A DNA stretch of 64,000 nt from Paraspadella gotoi (lineage: Eukaryota > Chaetognatha). Below are positions 1-11,721 of this stretch, piece by piece; within the stretch, counting starts at the first letter, position 1, and each line of letters opens with the position of its first letter. The position numbers and the translations under genes were made by a program. The stretch lies in NCBI GenBank assembly GCA_051294375.1, contig CM119266.1, positions 7,500,028 through 7,564,027 of the forward strand, written 5' to 3'. The notes under the pieces were generated by a model. It was not told the origin of the DNA, did not search any database, and saw nothing but the letters and a program-made list of their open reading frames with translations.

Positions 1-930
1 GACACCCCGCCGATACTCGATCACCACCCGCCGACCCAACCCGGCCAGCCTCACCCCGCCGGCGTCTCCGTCTCGGCCAGCGCCGCCGGCGCCGCGAGTA
101 ACCCCTTGGCGCCGCAACAGTCGGGCGGCGCCGCGTCGCCGCTTTCCTCGCAGCCGCCGCCGCTGGTTCCGGCGAATCCTCCTTTGACGCCGTCGTCGTC
201 GTCGCCTGGCGAAAGCGGCGGCGGCGGCGGCGGCGGTCTCGACAACGCCATCGTGGCTCAACAGCATCAACATCATCCACCGCCGCATCAACATCATCAG
301 CCGCAGCAATATCCTACCGACACACCGTCGCCGAACGATCCTCGCGCTCTCCACTCTCCGCTCGCTCATCGCGATGGCCCCCCGGTTCAACAGCATCATA
401 ATCCACACTATTCACTGCAGCAGCAAAGACTACAGCAGCAACAGCAAGAACAAAATATGCTGCTGCAGCATCAGTACCGTCATCCCTCCATGTCGGAAGA
501 GTCGCTGCCGCAAAACTTTTATCATCCGCAGCAAGATAGTCCACCGCCGCCGCAACCCTCGACGACGCCTTTGCAGCATCAGATGCAGCATCAACATCAC
601 TTGTATCAACAGCAACAGCCGCAACACCATCTTCATCAACAGCAACAGCAGCCCAACCACCCTTACGACGCGCTCAAGTCTTCTCCACAACATCACAACA
701 ACAACGGTCACTCGACGGGTCACTCGACGGGTCATTTTCCGGGTCAATCCACTCCGGGTCACTCTCCATTTTACTCTCACTACCCCTACCATCCCGCAGG
801 AGGGGGCTATCCTCAGGGTGGAGAGTCGCCCCAGTCGGGCTACGGTCAGCAGGGTTTCGCTCACTGGAGCGGTGGTCATGCTGGGGTGGAGGGGCATCCG
901 GGTCATTTGGGGCATCAGGTCATGAGTTGA
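1..930 (+). CDS. Partial Gln/His/Pro-rich protein, C-terminal exon
   Basis: Open from the first base of the window to a TGA at 928-930, so at least 309 residues with the 5' part outside. The composition is strongly biased: Pro/Ala/Gly/Ser at the start with a run of eight Gly, then long His/Gln tracts (QQHQHHPPPHQHH, LQQQRLQQQQQEQ), then a Gly/Tyr/His-rich end with a short GHST repeat. GC content is much higher than in the sequence after the stop, which supports real coding. I see no folded domain. Such tails are common at the C-termini of animal transcription factors and chromatin regulators, so that role is an inference from composition only. The ATG-started frames inside it on both strands are shadows. 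The identity is unknown; the missing upstream exons would hold any DNA-binding domain. Confidence 0.75.
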   Translation, partial: DTPPILDHHPPTQPGQPHPAGVSVSASAAGAASNPLAPQQSGGAASPLSSQPPPLVPANPPLTPSSSSPGESGGGGGGGLDNAIVAQQHQHHPPPHQHHQPQQYPTDTPSPNDPRALHSPLAHRDGPPVQQHHNPHYSLQQQRLQQQQQEQNMLLQHQYRHPSMSEESLPQNFYHPQQDSPPPPQPSTTPLQHQMQHQHHLYQQQQPQHHLHQQQQQPNHPYDALKSSPQHHNNNGHSTGHSTGHFPGQSTPGHSPFYSHYPYHPAGGGYPQGGESPQSGYGQQGFAHWSGGHAGVEGHPGHLGHQVMS

Positions 931-2744
931 GAAGAAATGGTTGTGGTCGAGGTGGAGGGAGTGTTGTGGGCAATGAGTGGAAACTTAATTTAATATTAAC
1001 TTAATGTATAACGTTAATCTATTTTGAAAGCTAGAACCTAATCTTTAACCCTGATCCCTAACCCAAATCCCGAACCCATACATAATACTTAACCCAAACC
1101 CTTAGTCCCTTAATCCCTAACCTTCATCACTAACCTAAACCTTAACCTTATTTCTAACATAAAAACTAAATCGATTTCGAATTTAAGATGAAAAGGGGCG
1201 CTTTGGGGAAATATGGCCATGGGGTCAAACCTTTCCGGTCATTTCACAATTTTGAAATTTGGAAAAGTCACATTGGTCGTCGCGTCAAACGAAATTATCG
1301 AATTTATACATAAACAATCGGATTAAATTCTTCGTTTATAACCGAGTAACTTATTTTTCAAGCTTGGTTATACCAATTCTCGTTTTAACCTCCGCGTTTC
1401 ATCCTTTCACCTTTAAAAAAATTGGACAATCTACTATTGTAATAGACGTGAGTTCATATGTTTTATGTAATTACTTCATATTTTTGCATCGACAATCCAC
1501 TTTTTTTCTTTCATTTTTTCCTATTAATTTCGGTTATATTTTATGTAAATAAAACGAGAAACTTTTTCGTTGCAAAAATTCCGTTTACCGAATTTTACGT
1601 CAGAGAGAGAAGAAAATACGAAGAGAAGAAAGATAAGAAAGATAGAGAAAAAAAAAGGAATAGAATAGAGAAGTGAATAAAAAAANNNNNNNNNNNNNNN
1701 NNNNNNNNNNNNNNNNNNNNNNNNNNNNNNNNNNNNNNNNNNNNNNNNNNNNNNNNNNNNNNNNNNNNNNNNNNNNNNNNNNNNNNNNNNNNNNNNNNNN
1801 NNNNNNNNNNNNNNNNNNNNNNNNNNNNNNNNNNNNNNNNNNNNNNNNNNNNNNNNNNNNNNNNNNNNNNNNNNNNNNNNNNNNNNNNNNNNNNNNNNNN
1901 NNNNNNNNNNNNNNNNNNNNNNNNNNNNNNNNNNNNNNNNNNNNNNNNNNNNNNNNNNNNNNNNNNNNNNNNNNNNNNNNNNNNNNNNNNNNNNNNNNNN
2001 NNNNNNNNNNNNNNNNNNNNNNNNNNNNNNNNNNNNNNNNNNNNNNNNNNNNNNNNNNNNNNNNNNNNNNNNNNNNNNNNNNNNNNNNNNNNNNNNNNNN
2101 NNNNNNNNNNNNNNNNNNNNNNNNNNNNNNNNNNNNNNNNNNNNNNNNNNNNNNNNNNNNNNNNNNNNNNNNNNNNNNNNNNNNNNNNNNNNNNNNNNNN
2201 NNNNNNNNNNNNNNNNNNNNNNNNNNNNNNNNNNNNNNNTAATTAGAATTATTAATTAGTATTAGACTATTATTATTAGTATTGCAAACGATTATTACCC
2301 AATTTTCCCGTCATTATTTTTTTCCTTCGAAAAAAGAAAGAAAATTCACGAAAGACGAAAAAAAGAAGAAAATCGAAAGAAAAAAATTTTTCGGTCGAAA
2401 TCGAGAATAAATCGGCGCGGGAGATGAAAGGAGCCGNNNNNNNNNNNNNNNNNNNNNNNNNNNNNNNNNNNNNNNNNNNNNNNNNNNNNNNNNNNNNNNN
2501 NNNNNNNNNNNNNNNNNNNNNNNNNNNNNNNNNNNNNNNNNNNNNNNNNNNNNNNNNNNNNNNNNNNNNNNNNNNNNNNNNNNNNNNNNNNNNNNNNNNN
2601 NNNNNNNNNNNNNNNNNNNNNNNNNNNNNNNNNNNNNNNNNNNNNNNNNNNNNNNNNNNNNNNNNNNAAAGAGAAAGGTGGTAAGTGGGGGATTTTGGGG
2701 GTGAAGGAATAAGAGAATGGTGATAAAGGAAGTATTACTATAAA
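931..2744. other. Non-coding 3' flank with two N gaps
   Basis: AT-rich sequence after the stop codon. 1035-1160 holds degenerate CTAACCC/CCTTAACC-like words without a fixed period. N gaps run 1686-2239 and 2437-2667. The short frames here are N-filled or low-complexity and I see no gene. Confidence 0.7.
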
Positions 2745-2987
2745 TTCACCCCGCCTTCAAGCATGACACCGTCAGTCGTGACCGGGTGACTCATTGAGTA
2801 ATACCATCAGCTCATGACCATCAGGCACCGGGATTCCTAATAGGAAGCGTGAGGACGGCCGTAAACCGCCTGGGGGGCCTGGAAAACCCTCTCGCCTGGT
2901 TCCAAGCCCAGGACCCGTTCCATTGCAGCCGAGGGGGCACAGAAGATACGGATGGTAGTCTTCTGCCCACTTGGCGTCTTATCCACA
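2745..2987 (+). mobile_element. SINE-like repeat family 1, copy a
   Basis: Shares with the copies near 14.1 kb and 28.9 kb an ordered set of blocks: a head TTCACCCCGCC, a tRNA-like box A region (GTGACTCATTGAGTAA), a diverged box B region (CACCGGGATTC), GAAGCGTGAGGACGGCCGTA, a CCCAGGACCCGTTC block, and a tail GGCGTCTTATCCACA. It is followed by a (TGAA)n run at about 3051-3088, as is common at SINE 3' ends. The interpretation as a tRNA-derived, Pol III-transcribed retroposon is inferred from the boxes and dispersal. The short open frame inside it is not a gene. Confidence 0.7.
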
Positions 2988-3050
2988 GGCTGCGGGAAAG
3001 GAAGGGAGGCGAGTCAGGGAGGAATAAGATGAGGGTTAAATTAATGTCAG

Positions 3051-3088
3051 GATGAATGAATGAATGAATGAATGAATGAATGAATGAA
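3051..3088. repeat. (TGAA)n microsatellite
   Basis: About nine tandem TGAA units directly after SINE copy a; probably its tail or a microsatellite that grew from it. Confidence 0.85.
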
Positions 3089-3534
3089 CCGACTGAACTC
3101 TGGAATCGGGAGAAGAGGGAGATAAGGACATTGTCGTTGTCGTTGTTGTCGTCATTGTCTGTAGTCTGTACGACAGACGATCAGAGTCACAGTCATTTTT
3201 CGTCTCCATCGTCTCAATTCTATATCGTATTGCATGACAGGGGACGGTTTAATTGCCTTTACTGTACGTCGCGTCGTCTCGTCGTTTTTCGTCATCGTCA
3301 TCATTAGATTGTAGTATGTCATTCTTCAGTTGATTTTTAATTCATTGTCTTCGTTCTCTTCATTACAGACTCAGTCATATGCTTTTTTATTTCGTCCATA
3401 CTGGTTTTATCGTCGTCGTCGTCGTCGTCGTTCGTGATTGTGTCCCGTCTCCATGACGACCTGAGAATGACGTCCCAATCGACTTCGTCAGTTTCCGGTC
3501 TCGATTCTTTCCCAGTCTGGAGAGTCCGGCGGAG
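3078..3534 (+). repeat. Direct repeat A, copy 1
   Basis: Matches 5708-6164 along its length with many small indels. Shared landmarks are TGACTGAACTCTGG, GAGGGAGATAAGGACATTGT and CTGAGAATGACGTCCCAAT. It is rich in TCG/TTG triplets. It ends exactly at the 25-N gap 3535-3559. I see no gene in it. Confidence 0.8.
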
Positions 3535-3559
3535 NNNNNNNNNNNNNNNNNNNNNNNNN

Positions 3560-5713
3560 GATCTTTGAAATAGAGACGACGACGACGACGACGACGACGA
3601 CGAGCGACGACGACAATAAAGTCAGAGAAGACGACAATGAAGACACAAATGATGACAAAAATAAAAACTAAATAATTATAAAAAATTAAAACTTATTTTC
3701 TTTCTTTGACGGGAGTGATGTTAATTTTCAACTAAAAATTCTTAACCACGAAAACAGTTAGATTTTGTTGTAATCAGTCATGTCACATTTACATTTTATA
3801 CAGAAACAAAGAATATTTGACATCTTTCTTCAAACTCGGCGACAGATTAAAACGGCCGTCTTGATTGGTCGATCGATCCTAACAATGAATGAAAAATCAA
3901 AGCTTTTGTTATATTATACAATATGATCTTTCACAATTGTAACATTTGCTGTCGCGATAACTCAGAGTCCCTTCACCCTAGGTACTTAATTATGACTCAT
4001 TTTATAGCCTGCTGTCTGGAATTTTGAGATCGGTCCATTTTACATAATTCTAATAAGTTTTTTAGTTATTAAATTCTAGGCCCCAATAAACTTGTGATTT
4101 TTTTTACCTTTTAATGTTTCACGTAGTCACAAGTCACAACCAATCAAAACTTAGTTCAATTTAAAAAAGTATAGTATGCAAAATGTAGCATTTTGCCAGC
4201 TCTTCAATGTGGTATAAATTTATATTCGTTTAATGCTTTAGTAACTTATGCAAATAATGAATAATGAGATGATTTTTTTATTATAACGGTATCTGATTTT
4301 TATATTTTTTTAATTTAAAAAATTCATAGTTAATATAAAATTTAAAGAATTTTTATTTAAATGCCGGTAACATAAAATATTCTAACTTTTATTCTCTAAA
4401 ACTTGGTACAGGTTTTGTTTCCGTGCATTGACTAATGCTCACAACTTATTTTTAATTACCCTTGATTTACATTTTTTGCATTGTGTTTTGATATTTGAAT
4501 TATCTTCTAAAACTTTTTGAATTAATTTTATTTCATTTAAAGAGGAGAAAAAAATGCTACATGTTCATTACCTCATATTTATTTTCGCTTTAATTTTAAG
4601 TACTTTATAATCATCAGAAAAAATTGGAAAATTGCATTGATGAAGTTTCAAATTTGACCTCCTCTTAATAGACAGTCTCTAAATAAAGAAGACTCATTCA
4701 AATATGTTGAATTATATATCATATAAAATGCCAGATCGAGACCTTCAAAACCGACTATCGTTAATATTTTAAAATTTACGGTTGCATAATGCATATATAT
4801 TAAGCGGGTCTAGAAAAACTTGAACATTATTTATAACTTTATAATTCTCTCAGAAAAATTCCTGTTTATCTCTATTACTTAAATCGAATTTTCAATGTAA
4901 CTTTTTGAATTAGTTCCATTGGTTGTGTGCATGAAAAGCTTTTAAATATTTTCATTCATATTTAACAAATGACAAAAAATTTTTTTTGTTAAAAATTGTT
5001 TTTAAGAACGCGATTCCTATAGAGCTGCAAAAGTTAAATGAAATTAGTACAACATTTTTTAAACAATTTTGACAAGAAAATTGGTTAAAAACAGAAAAAA
5101 CGTTAAAAATCATCCAATCTCATCATCATCTTGGCTGAATTTTATCAGTTTTTTTAAATTTTTATCAATGAAACAAAAAAATTTGGTAATGTATTAATAA
5201 CCTTATCTAACTTTGTAAGCTTATCATGAATCCATTAAATAAAATTGAAATTCAAAAGAATTTTTACCTTTATTATAGTAAATAATTAATTCTTTAAATG
5301 GCTTTCCGTTGCGCTTTATTAATTTAAGATAATTTTAAATTTATTTTTATTTTGATTTCTCTAACAGTCCACTTTATCAATTTATTTGAGAGAACTTCTA
5401 GTTTTAACCTGTTCCGGCTAGTATAATTATACTGTTCACGATAATGTACAAAGACGCAGCAAAATCATATATTTATCCAAAGTTAACTACTGTGTCGTAA
5501 TGACGCATTTCTTGTATAGCCAGCTAAACAAGAACAACAAGGACCACAAAGCATTCTTCCATTAAGCCGACTCAAATAAAATCAGCAACTCCATCAAATA
5601 ACATCAAGCAACGACATCACCCTAACCTTTTTTAAACCTCTCGTGGCACTTGATGACTTTTCACATTCCCTTTTTGCTTTCTCCAGTTGATGGGATTCTG
5701 CTACAGAATTGAC
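3560..5713 (+). repeat. Large inverted repeat B, left arm
   Basis: Begins right after the 25-N gap and is the reverse complement of 6416-7920. Outer ends share GATCTTTGAAATAGAGACGA with a CGA triplet run; inner ends share CCAGTTGATGGGATTCTG. The arms differ by scattered short indels and by a ~630-bp block (4801-5429) found only in this arm. The sequence is AT-rich and non-coding. About 700 bp (repeat A copy 2 and a GA-rich run) lies between the arms. Confidence 0.85.
4801..5429. mobile_element. Candidate insertion (MITE-like), left arm only
   Basis: The right arm reads straight from GCATATATAT into ACTGTCACG where this arm has ~630 extra bases. The ends are loosely inverted: AGCGGGTCTAG at the start against AGCCGGAACAG at the end when reversed. 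TA-rich sequence flanks both sides, so a TA target duplication is possible but cannot be separated from the TATATA context. No coding capacity. A deletion in the other copy is the alternative. Confidence 0.35.
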
Positions 5714-6164
5714 TGAACTCTGGGAATCGGGAAAGAAGAGGGAGATAAGGACATTGTCGTTGTCGTCTGTTCGTTGATCATTTGTCTGTACTGTACAGAC
5801 TATTTAGCGGTCACAGTCATTTTCCGTGTCAGTATCACTCAAATTCTTATATCGTTACGGGAAGCTGGGTTTAATTGCGTTACTCGTTCGTCGACGCGTT
5901 TCGTCGTTTTTCGTCATCGTCTCATTAGATTGTGGTTTGTCATTCTTATCTTATTTCCATTATCGATTGTCTTTCTTCTCTTCATGCAGACTCAGTCATA
6001 TCTTTTTTATTTCGTCCGATACGCTGTTTTTATCCGTCGTCGTCGTTCGTCGTTTCGTGATTGTTGTCTCCGTTCTCCATGGACACCTGAGAATGACGTC
6101 CCAATGCGACTTCGGTTCAGTTTCGGGTCTTCGATTCTTTTCCGTCGGAGATCGGGCGGACGAG
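5708..6164 (+). repeat. Direct repeat A, copy 2
   Basis: Second copy of 3078-3534, joined directly to the inner end of inverted repeat B. Long frames on both strands here are not supported, because the two copies differ by frame-breaking indels. It continues into a GA-rich purine run at 6200-6360. Confidence 0.8.
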
Positions 6165-6415
6165 AGTGAACACGCGCGCAGGAGTCGGCTGAGAGTGCGA
6201 GGGGGCTAGGGGAGAAGAGAGGAGAGAGAGAGAGGGAGAGAGGGAGAGACGGCGAGAGGGAGAGAAGGGGTAAGAGCCAGCATGGAGAAGGGAGATGAGG
6301 GAGAGTGGGCGGGATATAGAATGGCGAGAGAAGAGAGAAAAGGTGGGGTAGAACGGACGGGGAATGGGATGGCAATGGCAGGAGAATATTAACAGCGATG
6401 ATGACGAATGAACGA

Positions 6416-7920
6416 GATTCTCTACAGAATCCCATCAACTGGAGAAGCAAAAAGGAATTGAGAAAAGTCATCAGTCACGAGAGGTTTTAAAAAAGGTTGG
6501 GTGATGGTGTTGCTGATGTTATTTGATGGAGTTGCTGTTGTTATTTGATAGTGTTGATTGGGAAGATGCGTTGTGGTCCTTGTTGTTATTGTTTAGGCTG
6601 GCTATGACAAGAAGTATCGCGTCATTACGACACAGTAGTTAACTTTGATAAATATATGATTTTGCTCGTTTGTAACATTTCGTGACAGTATATATATGCA
6701 TTATGCAACCGTAAAATTTTAAAATATTAACGATAGTCGGTTTTGAAGGTCTCGATCTGGCATTTTATATGATATATAATTCAACATATTTGTAATGAGT
6801 CTTCTTTATTTAGAGACTGTCTATTAAGAGGAGGTCAAATTTGAAACTTCATCAATGCAATTTTCCAATTTTTTCTGATGATTATAAAGTACTTAAAATT
6901 AAAGCGAAAATAAATATGAGGTAATGAACATGTAGCATTTTTTCTCCTCTTTAAAATGAAATAAAATTAATTCAAAAAGTTTTAGAAGATAATTCAAATA
7001 TCAAAAAATTCAAAAATGTAAATCAAGGGTATTAAAAAGTTGTTGAGCATTAGTCAATGCACGGAAACAAAACCTGTACCAAGTTTTAGAGAATAAAAGT
7101 TAGAATATTTTATGTTACCCATTTAATAAAAATTCTTTAAATTTTATATTAACTATGAATTTTTTAAATTAAAAAAATATAAAATCAGATAACGTTATAT
7201 AAAAAAATCATCTCATTATCTCATTATTCTGAAAAGTTACTAAGCATTAAACGAATATAAAATTTATACCACATTGAAGAGCTGGCAAAATGCTACATTT
7301 TGCATACTATACTTTTAAATTGAACTAAGTTTTGATTGGTTGTGACTTGTGACTACGTGAAACATTAAAAGGTAAAAAAATCACAAGTTTATTGGGGCCT
7401 AGAATTTAATACTAAAAACTTATTAGAATTATGTAAAAATGGACCGATCTCAAAATTCCAGACAGCAGGCTATAAAATGAGTCATAATTTAAGTACCTAG
7501 GGTGAAGGGACTCTGAGTTATCGCGACAGCAAATGTTACAATTGTGAAAGATCATATTGTATAATATCAAAAAGCTTTGATTTTTTCATTCATTGTTAGG
7601 ATCGATCGACCAATCAAGACGCCGTTTTAATCTGTCGCCGAGTTTGAAGAAAGATGTCAAATATTCTTTGTTTCTGTATAAAATGTAAATGTGACATGAC
7701 TGATTACAACAAAATCTAACTGTTTTCGTGGTTAAGAAATTTTTAGTTGAAAATTAACATCACTCCCGTCAAAGACAGAAAATAGTTTTAATTGTTTATA
7801 ATTATTTAGTTTTTATTTTTGTCATCATTTGTGTCTTCATTGTCGTCTTCTCTGACTTTATTGTCGTCGTCGTCGTCGTCGTCGTGGTCGTCGTCGTCGT
7901 CGTCTCTATTTCAAAGATCC
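6416..7920 (-). repeat. Large inverted repeat B, right arm
   Basis: Reverse complement of 3560-5713 without the 630-bp block. It ends in a GTC/TCG triplet run (7862-7909) followed by TCTATTTCAAAGATC, matching the outer end of the left arm. I see no gene. Confidence 0.85.
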
Positions 7921-8011
7921 CAAATTCCCATAAACTCTTTCAAGTTTCCCTCATTTTTTTTCGACTTCGACTAAAAGTCATAAAACGACGGGATTCAAAA
8001 TCATCAAGATT

Positions 8012-8019
8012 TTCTTGTT

Positions 8020-8058
<39 letters not shown>

Positions 8059-8200
8059 TCTTGTCTCGATAAAAAGTCGACGAGCAACTTTGGAGGAAGC
8101 GTCGCCTTATTTTTCTTTTCTTTTCTTTTCTTTTCTTTTCTTTTCTTTTCTTTTCTTTTCTTTTCTTTTCTTTTCTTTTCTTTTCTTTTCTTTTCTTTTT
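8012..8200. repeat. (CGT)n and (TTTTC)n microsatellites
   Basis: About fifteen CGT units at 8012-8056 and about eighteen TTTTC units at 8110-8198, followed to about 8330 by degraded TTTTC/TGTCT sequence. The Phe/Ser-rich frames across it are repeat translations. Confidence 0.9.
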
Positions 8201-8330
8201 TTTTCTTTTTCTTTCTATTTTTTTCGTTTGTTTTCTTGTCTTGTCATGTCATGTCTTGTCTTTTCTATTTATTCTTTTTTTTCTTGTCTTTTATTTTCTT
8301 GTCTTTTCTTTTCTTTTATTTTCTTTTCTT

Positions 8331-9094
8331 TTTTTTGTGAAAAGTCTACAAAAATATTCCTCTGCGGCAATATTGGCGAGCTTCCTTTGTAGCAAAACCA
8401 CCTTGCAGCAACTTTTTATTCTTTCTTTGTGGCAACTGGAAACTGGACCGACAACTACGCCCACTCGCCCCAGCCTGCCGGCGAGAGGAGTGCGAGAGAG
8501 AGAGAGAATAGTAGAGACGAGAGAAGAGAGAGAGGAGAGAGAGAGAGAGGAGGAGAACTGAGAGCTCGAGAGAGAGAGAGATTGTGAGAGGAGAGAGAGT
8601 ATACGATGTGACAGGTTGAAGGAGATTTTACGGAAAACAGGAATTTGAGTGGAAAGAGAGCGAAAGATCGTGAAAGAGATAAAGAAAAAAGATATCGAGA
8701 AAAAAGATAACGAAGTTGATATTTAGTATTTTAAACCAATTATAATATTTTTCAGACATTTGAAAACCATTTAAAACATTAAAAAACCTTTCAAATTTTT
8801 TAAAAAACATTTTCACGGAATTTCGAGAGAACTGAAGACCATATTCCCCAAAGAAAAATGTTCATAAAAATTAATGTATACACTCTTACAATTTCTGTAC
8901 ATACTTTATAAGTATTACACTAAGTTGCTATGAGCTGTGCAGTTAGCGCGGAAATTTTTATTTATTCAATGTCATAAAAATGTCATCGAGTGTCATTGAT
9001 TCCCGCGAAATATTTGTCGGCGACTCTCTCTCTCTCTCTCTCTCTCTCTCATGGCCGAGAGAGAGATGTGAGTTTCCCCTGCACCTTGTATCGA
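8331..9094. other. Non-coding, GA-rich and AT-rich sequence
   Basis: GA-rich purine tract at 8485-8600, AT-rich sequence, and a CT run at 9024-9050. No recognisable gene or RNA. Confidence 0.6.
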
Positions 9095-10494
9095 TTTTAA
9101 TTAGAGTTAATTTAGAAAATTTACTTAGCGCGCTATTAAGATACAGTAAGTGCTAATAGCCTGCAGGCTAGAAACTTTCTAGTCCCTCCATGGAAGCCCG
9201 TGATCATGAACGGAATTGATATAGTTTGTAGTAATGATGTTGTGTGAAGGTGAATTGTGAGACACGGTCGGTACAGCCAAAGTATCGTACGCGTGACGAA
9301 TGTCTCGTTAAAGAAAAAGGGTCATTCAATATCAAGCTGTTAAAAGTAGGCTAAAATGGAGTACAAATTCAGAAAGCTGAGCTCCTGGCGATTCCGAAAA
9401 TGTAAGTGTCACTTAAGACGATTTGATGCAGTTCTAGCCTCCATTATTATATCGGTTTTAGATTGATAATATCTAAAACAAGAAACCTATGCTGAGGGAG
9501 AGTTGCAGGTCAAACGAAAAGGCCAAAGTCCGCACCTATATTGTTTTAATGAATTGTTTTGATTGACTTAGATGTAGAAAAAAGTGTAATCAGAGAGACA
9601 TTTTTAAATTGTCATACGTTGTATTCCTTGTGAAAATGTAGAATGTTTAACTTTAAGACCTGAAGTTCCTTTCTAACTGGACGACGCGTTTATCAAAATG
9701 TCTCTCTATTAATTTTTGTCTCAAATGTTTTTAAGATTGCTAATCAAATGTTTTAATTTCAATATTATTGCAGTCGTTAGGGCTGCAGACTGCTTCAATT
9801 ACAATTGTAGATGTCATTGTAGCTCGAATTGTTCTTTCTAGTAGCCATCTATGTAACTGAAGATTTTGTTCGATCGCGACTGAAAAAACCAACAAGAGTA
9901 ACGAGAATAATTGCTTAAATTCTGCGCCCTGTTAAAATTATCCAACCGTCGTGTTTAAAACTTCTTAGCCGCTAAGAATTTTTTAACCAACGCAGATTGA
10001 AAACAAATCTTAGAAAATGTGCTTACGCAATTTAACCTTAACATCGTAATTGGTATTTACCACATTTAAAAAAAATTATTGAAAACGGATGTTTTACATA
10101 TAAATAAGACGCTTATTTTTTTGTGATTACATGAGATGACTATAAATGTATTGGTCTCGATATAATTGAGCGCTCGTAACACAATCAAAGGTGAATTACG
10201 TATTGTTTATGCTGAATGACCTTGTTCCTCTTAACAACGCCTTAAGTGTATTATATACCACAAAAGAACTTCGGAAAAAGAGTAGCTAAAATCATGTAAC
10301 CAATTCCAATATTTCTTTTAATCCTAGTGATTAAACATTCGATTTGAAGAAAATACATTTTGAATTTACTCAATAACTCGTAAGCGGCATATGACGACGA
10401 CGACAACGACCATGACGACGATGGAAAAGACTCTAAATGCGTCACTGCAAGGTTTGAGAGAGAGAGAGAAGAGAGAGTGAGAGTGAGAGAAGAG
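9095..10494 (+). repeat. Inverted repeat C, left arm
   Basis: Its two end segments (9095-9297 and 10226-10494) are the reverse complement of 10520-10960; the middle is not. Landmarks are ATCATGAACGGAATTGAT, GTATCGTACGCGT and a GACGACGACAACGACCATGA run. It stops at the 25-N gap 10495-10519 inside a GA tract. Non-coding. Confidence 0.8.
9302..10235. mobile_element. Candidate DNA transposon with imperfect terminal inverted repeats
   Basis: This ~930-bp block is absent from the other arm of inverted repeat C, which reads through at the same point. Its ends are inverted copies: GTTAAAGAAAAAGGGTCATT at the left and, reversed, GTTAAGAGGAACAAGGTCAT at the right, continuing with TCAATATCAA versus TCAGCATAAA. 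That is about 28 bp of imperfect TIR. There is no long frame, so it would be non-autonomous. The target duplication is unclear because the flanks carry indels. Superfamily unassigned. Confidence 0.5.
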
Positions 10495-10519
10495 NNNNNN
10501 NNNNNNNNNNNNNNNNNNN

Positions 10520-10960
10520 TCTCTCTCTCTCTCAAACTTCAGTGACGCATTTAGGAGTCTCTTTCATCGTCGTCATGGTCGTTGTCGTCGTCGTCATATG
10601 CGCAATACGAGTTATTGAGTAATTCAAATATTTTTTCAAATCGAATGTTTATCACTAGATTAAAGAAATTGGAATTGTTAACATGATTTTAGCTACTCCT
10701 TTTTTCAGAACTTTTTATGTATATATACATTAAGGCGTTGTTAAGAGAATTCGTACGCGTACGATACTTGGCGTCGACGTGTTTACACCAATTCACCTTC
10801 ACACAACATCTTACTACAAAATACATCAATTCGTTATGATCACGGGCTTCATGGAGATAGAAAGTTTTAGCTGAGGCTATAGCACTTACTGTACTTAATA
10901 GGCGCAGTAAAATTTCTAAATTTAACTTTAATTAAAAATCGAAAAGTGAGGAACTAACTA
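10520..10960 (-). repeat. Inverted repeat C, right arm
   Basis: Begins directly after the 25-N gap with a CT tract and runs as the reverse complement of the left arm, skipping the 930-bp block. It is noisier than the left arm, with scattered one-base gains and losses. Confidence 0.8.
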
Positions 10961-11689
10961 CATTATACTAATGAACATTTATATAATACAAAAATTCATA
11001 ATAAATTTTACAATTTACGCAGTAGGCCANNNNNNNNNNNNNNNNNNNNNNNNNNNNNNNNNNNNNNNNNNNNNNNNNNNNNNNNNNNNNNNNNNNNNNN
11101 NNNNNNNNNNNNNNNNNNNNNNNNNNNNNNNNNNNNNNNNNNNNNNNNNNNNNNNNNNNNNNNNNNNNNNNNNNNNNNNNTACGCCTTAATATACATTGA
11201 TATATCAATGTGCGGATTTTCTCTTCTTCATTGATTTTTTTTTAAAGTATTTTAGTTTTCTATGTAGCTTTTCGTTTCACTTCTCTCTTTCTTCTTCTCT
11301 TTTCGTATCACTTCTCTCTTCCTTCTTCTCTTTTCATCACTCTCGCCTCTTTCCTCCCTCTCATTAAACTATCTTTTANNNNNNNNNNNNNNNNNNNNNN
11401 NNNNNNNNNNNNNNNNNNNNNNNNNNNNNNNNNNNNNNNNNNNNNNNNNNNNNNNNNNNNNNNNNNNNNNNNNNNNNNNNNNNNNNNNNNNNNNNNNNNN
11501 NNNNNNNNNNNNNNNNNNNNNNNNNNNNNNNNNNNNNNNNNNNNNNNNNNNNNNNNNNNNNNNNNNNNNNNNNNNNNNNNNNNNNNNNNNNNNNNNNNNN
11601 NNNNNNNNNNNNNNNNNNNNNNNNNNNNNNNNNNNTCGTCGTCGTTGTTGTCGTCGTTGTTGTTGTCGTCGTCATCATCGGTGTCGTTG

Positions 11690-11721
<32 letters not shown>

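Noticed and set aside
1035-1160. Telomere-like CTAACCC stretch
   Set aside because: No constant period and too degenerate; similar AT/CTAA-rich sequence appears at 15950-16140.
8015-8392. Phe/Ser-rich frame
   Set aside because: Repeat translation of CGT and TTTTC microsatellites.
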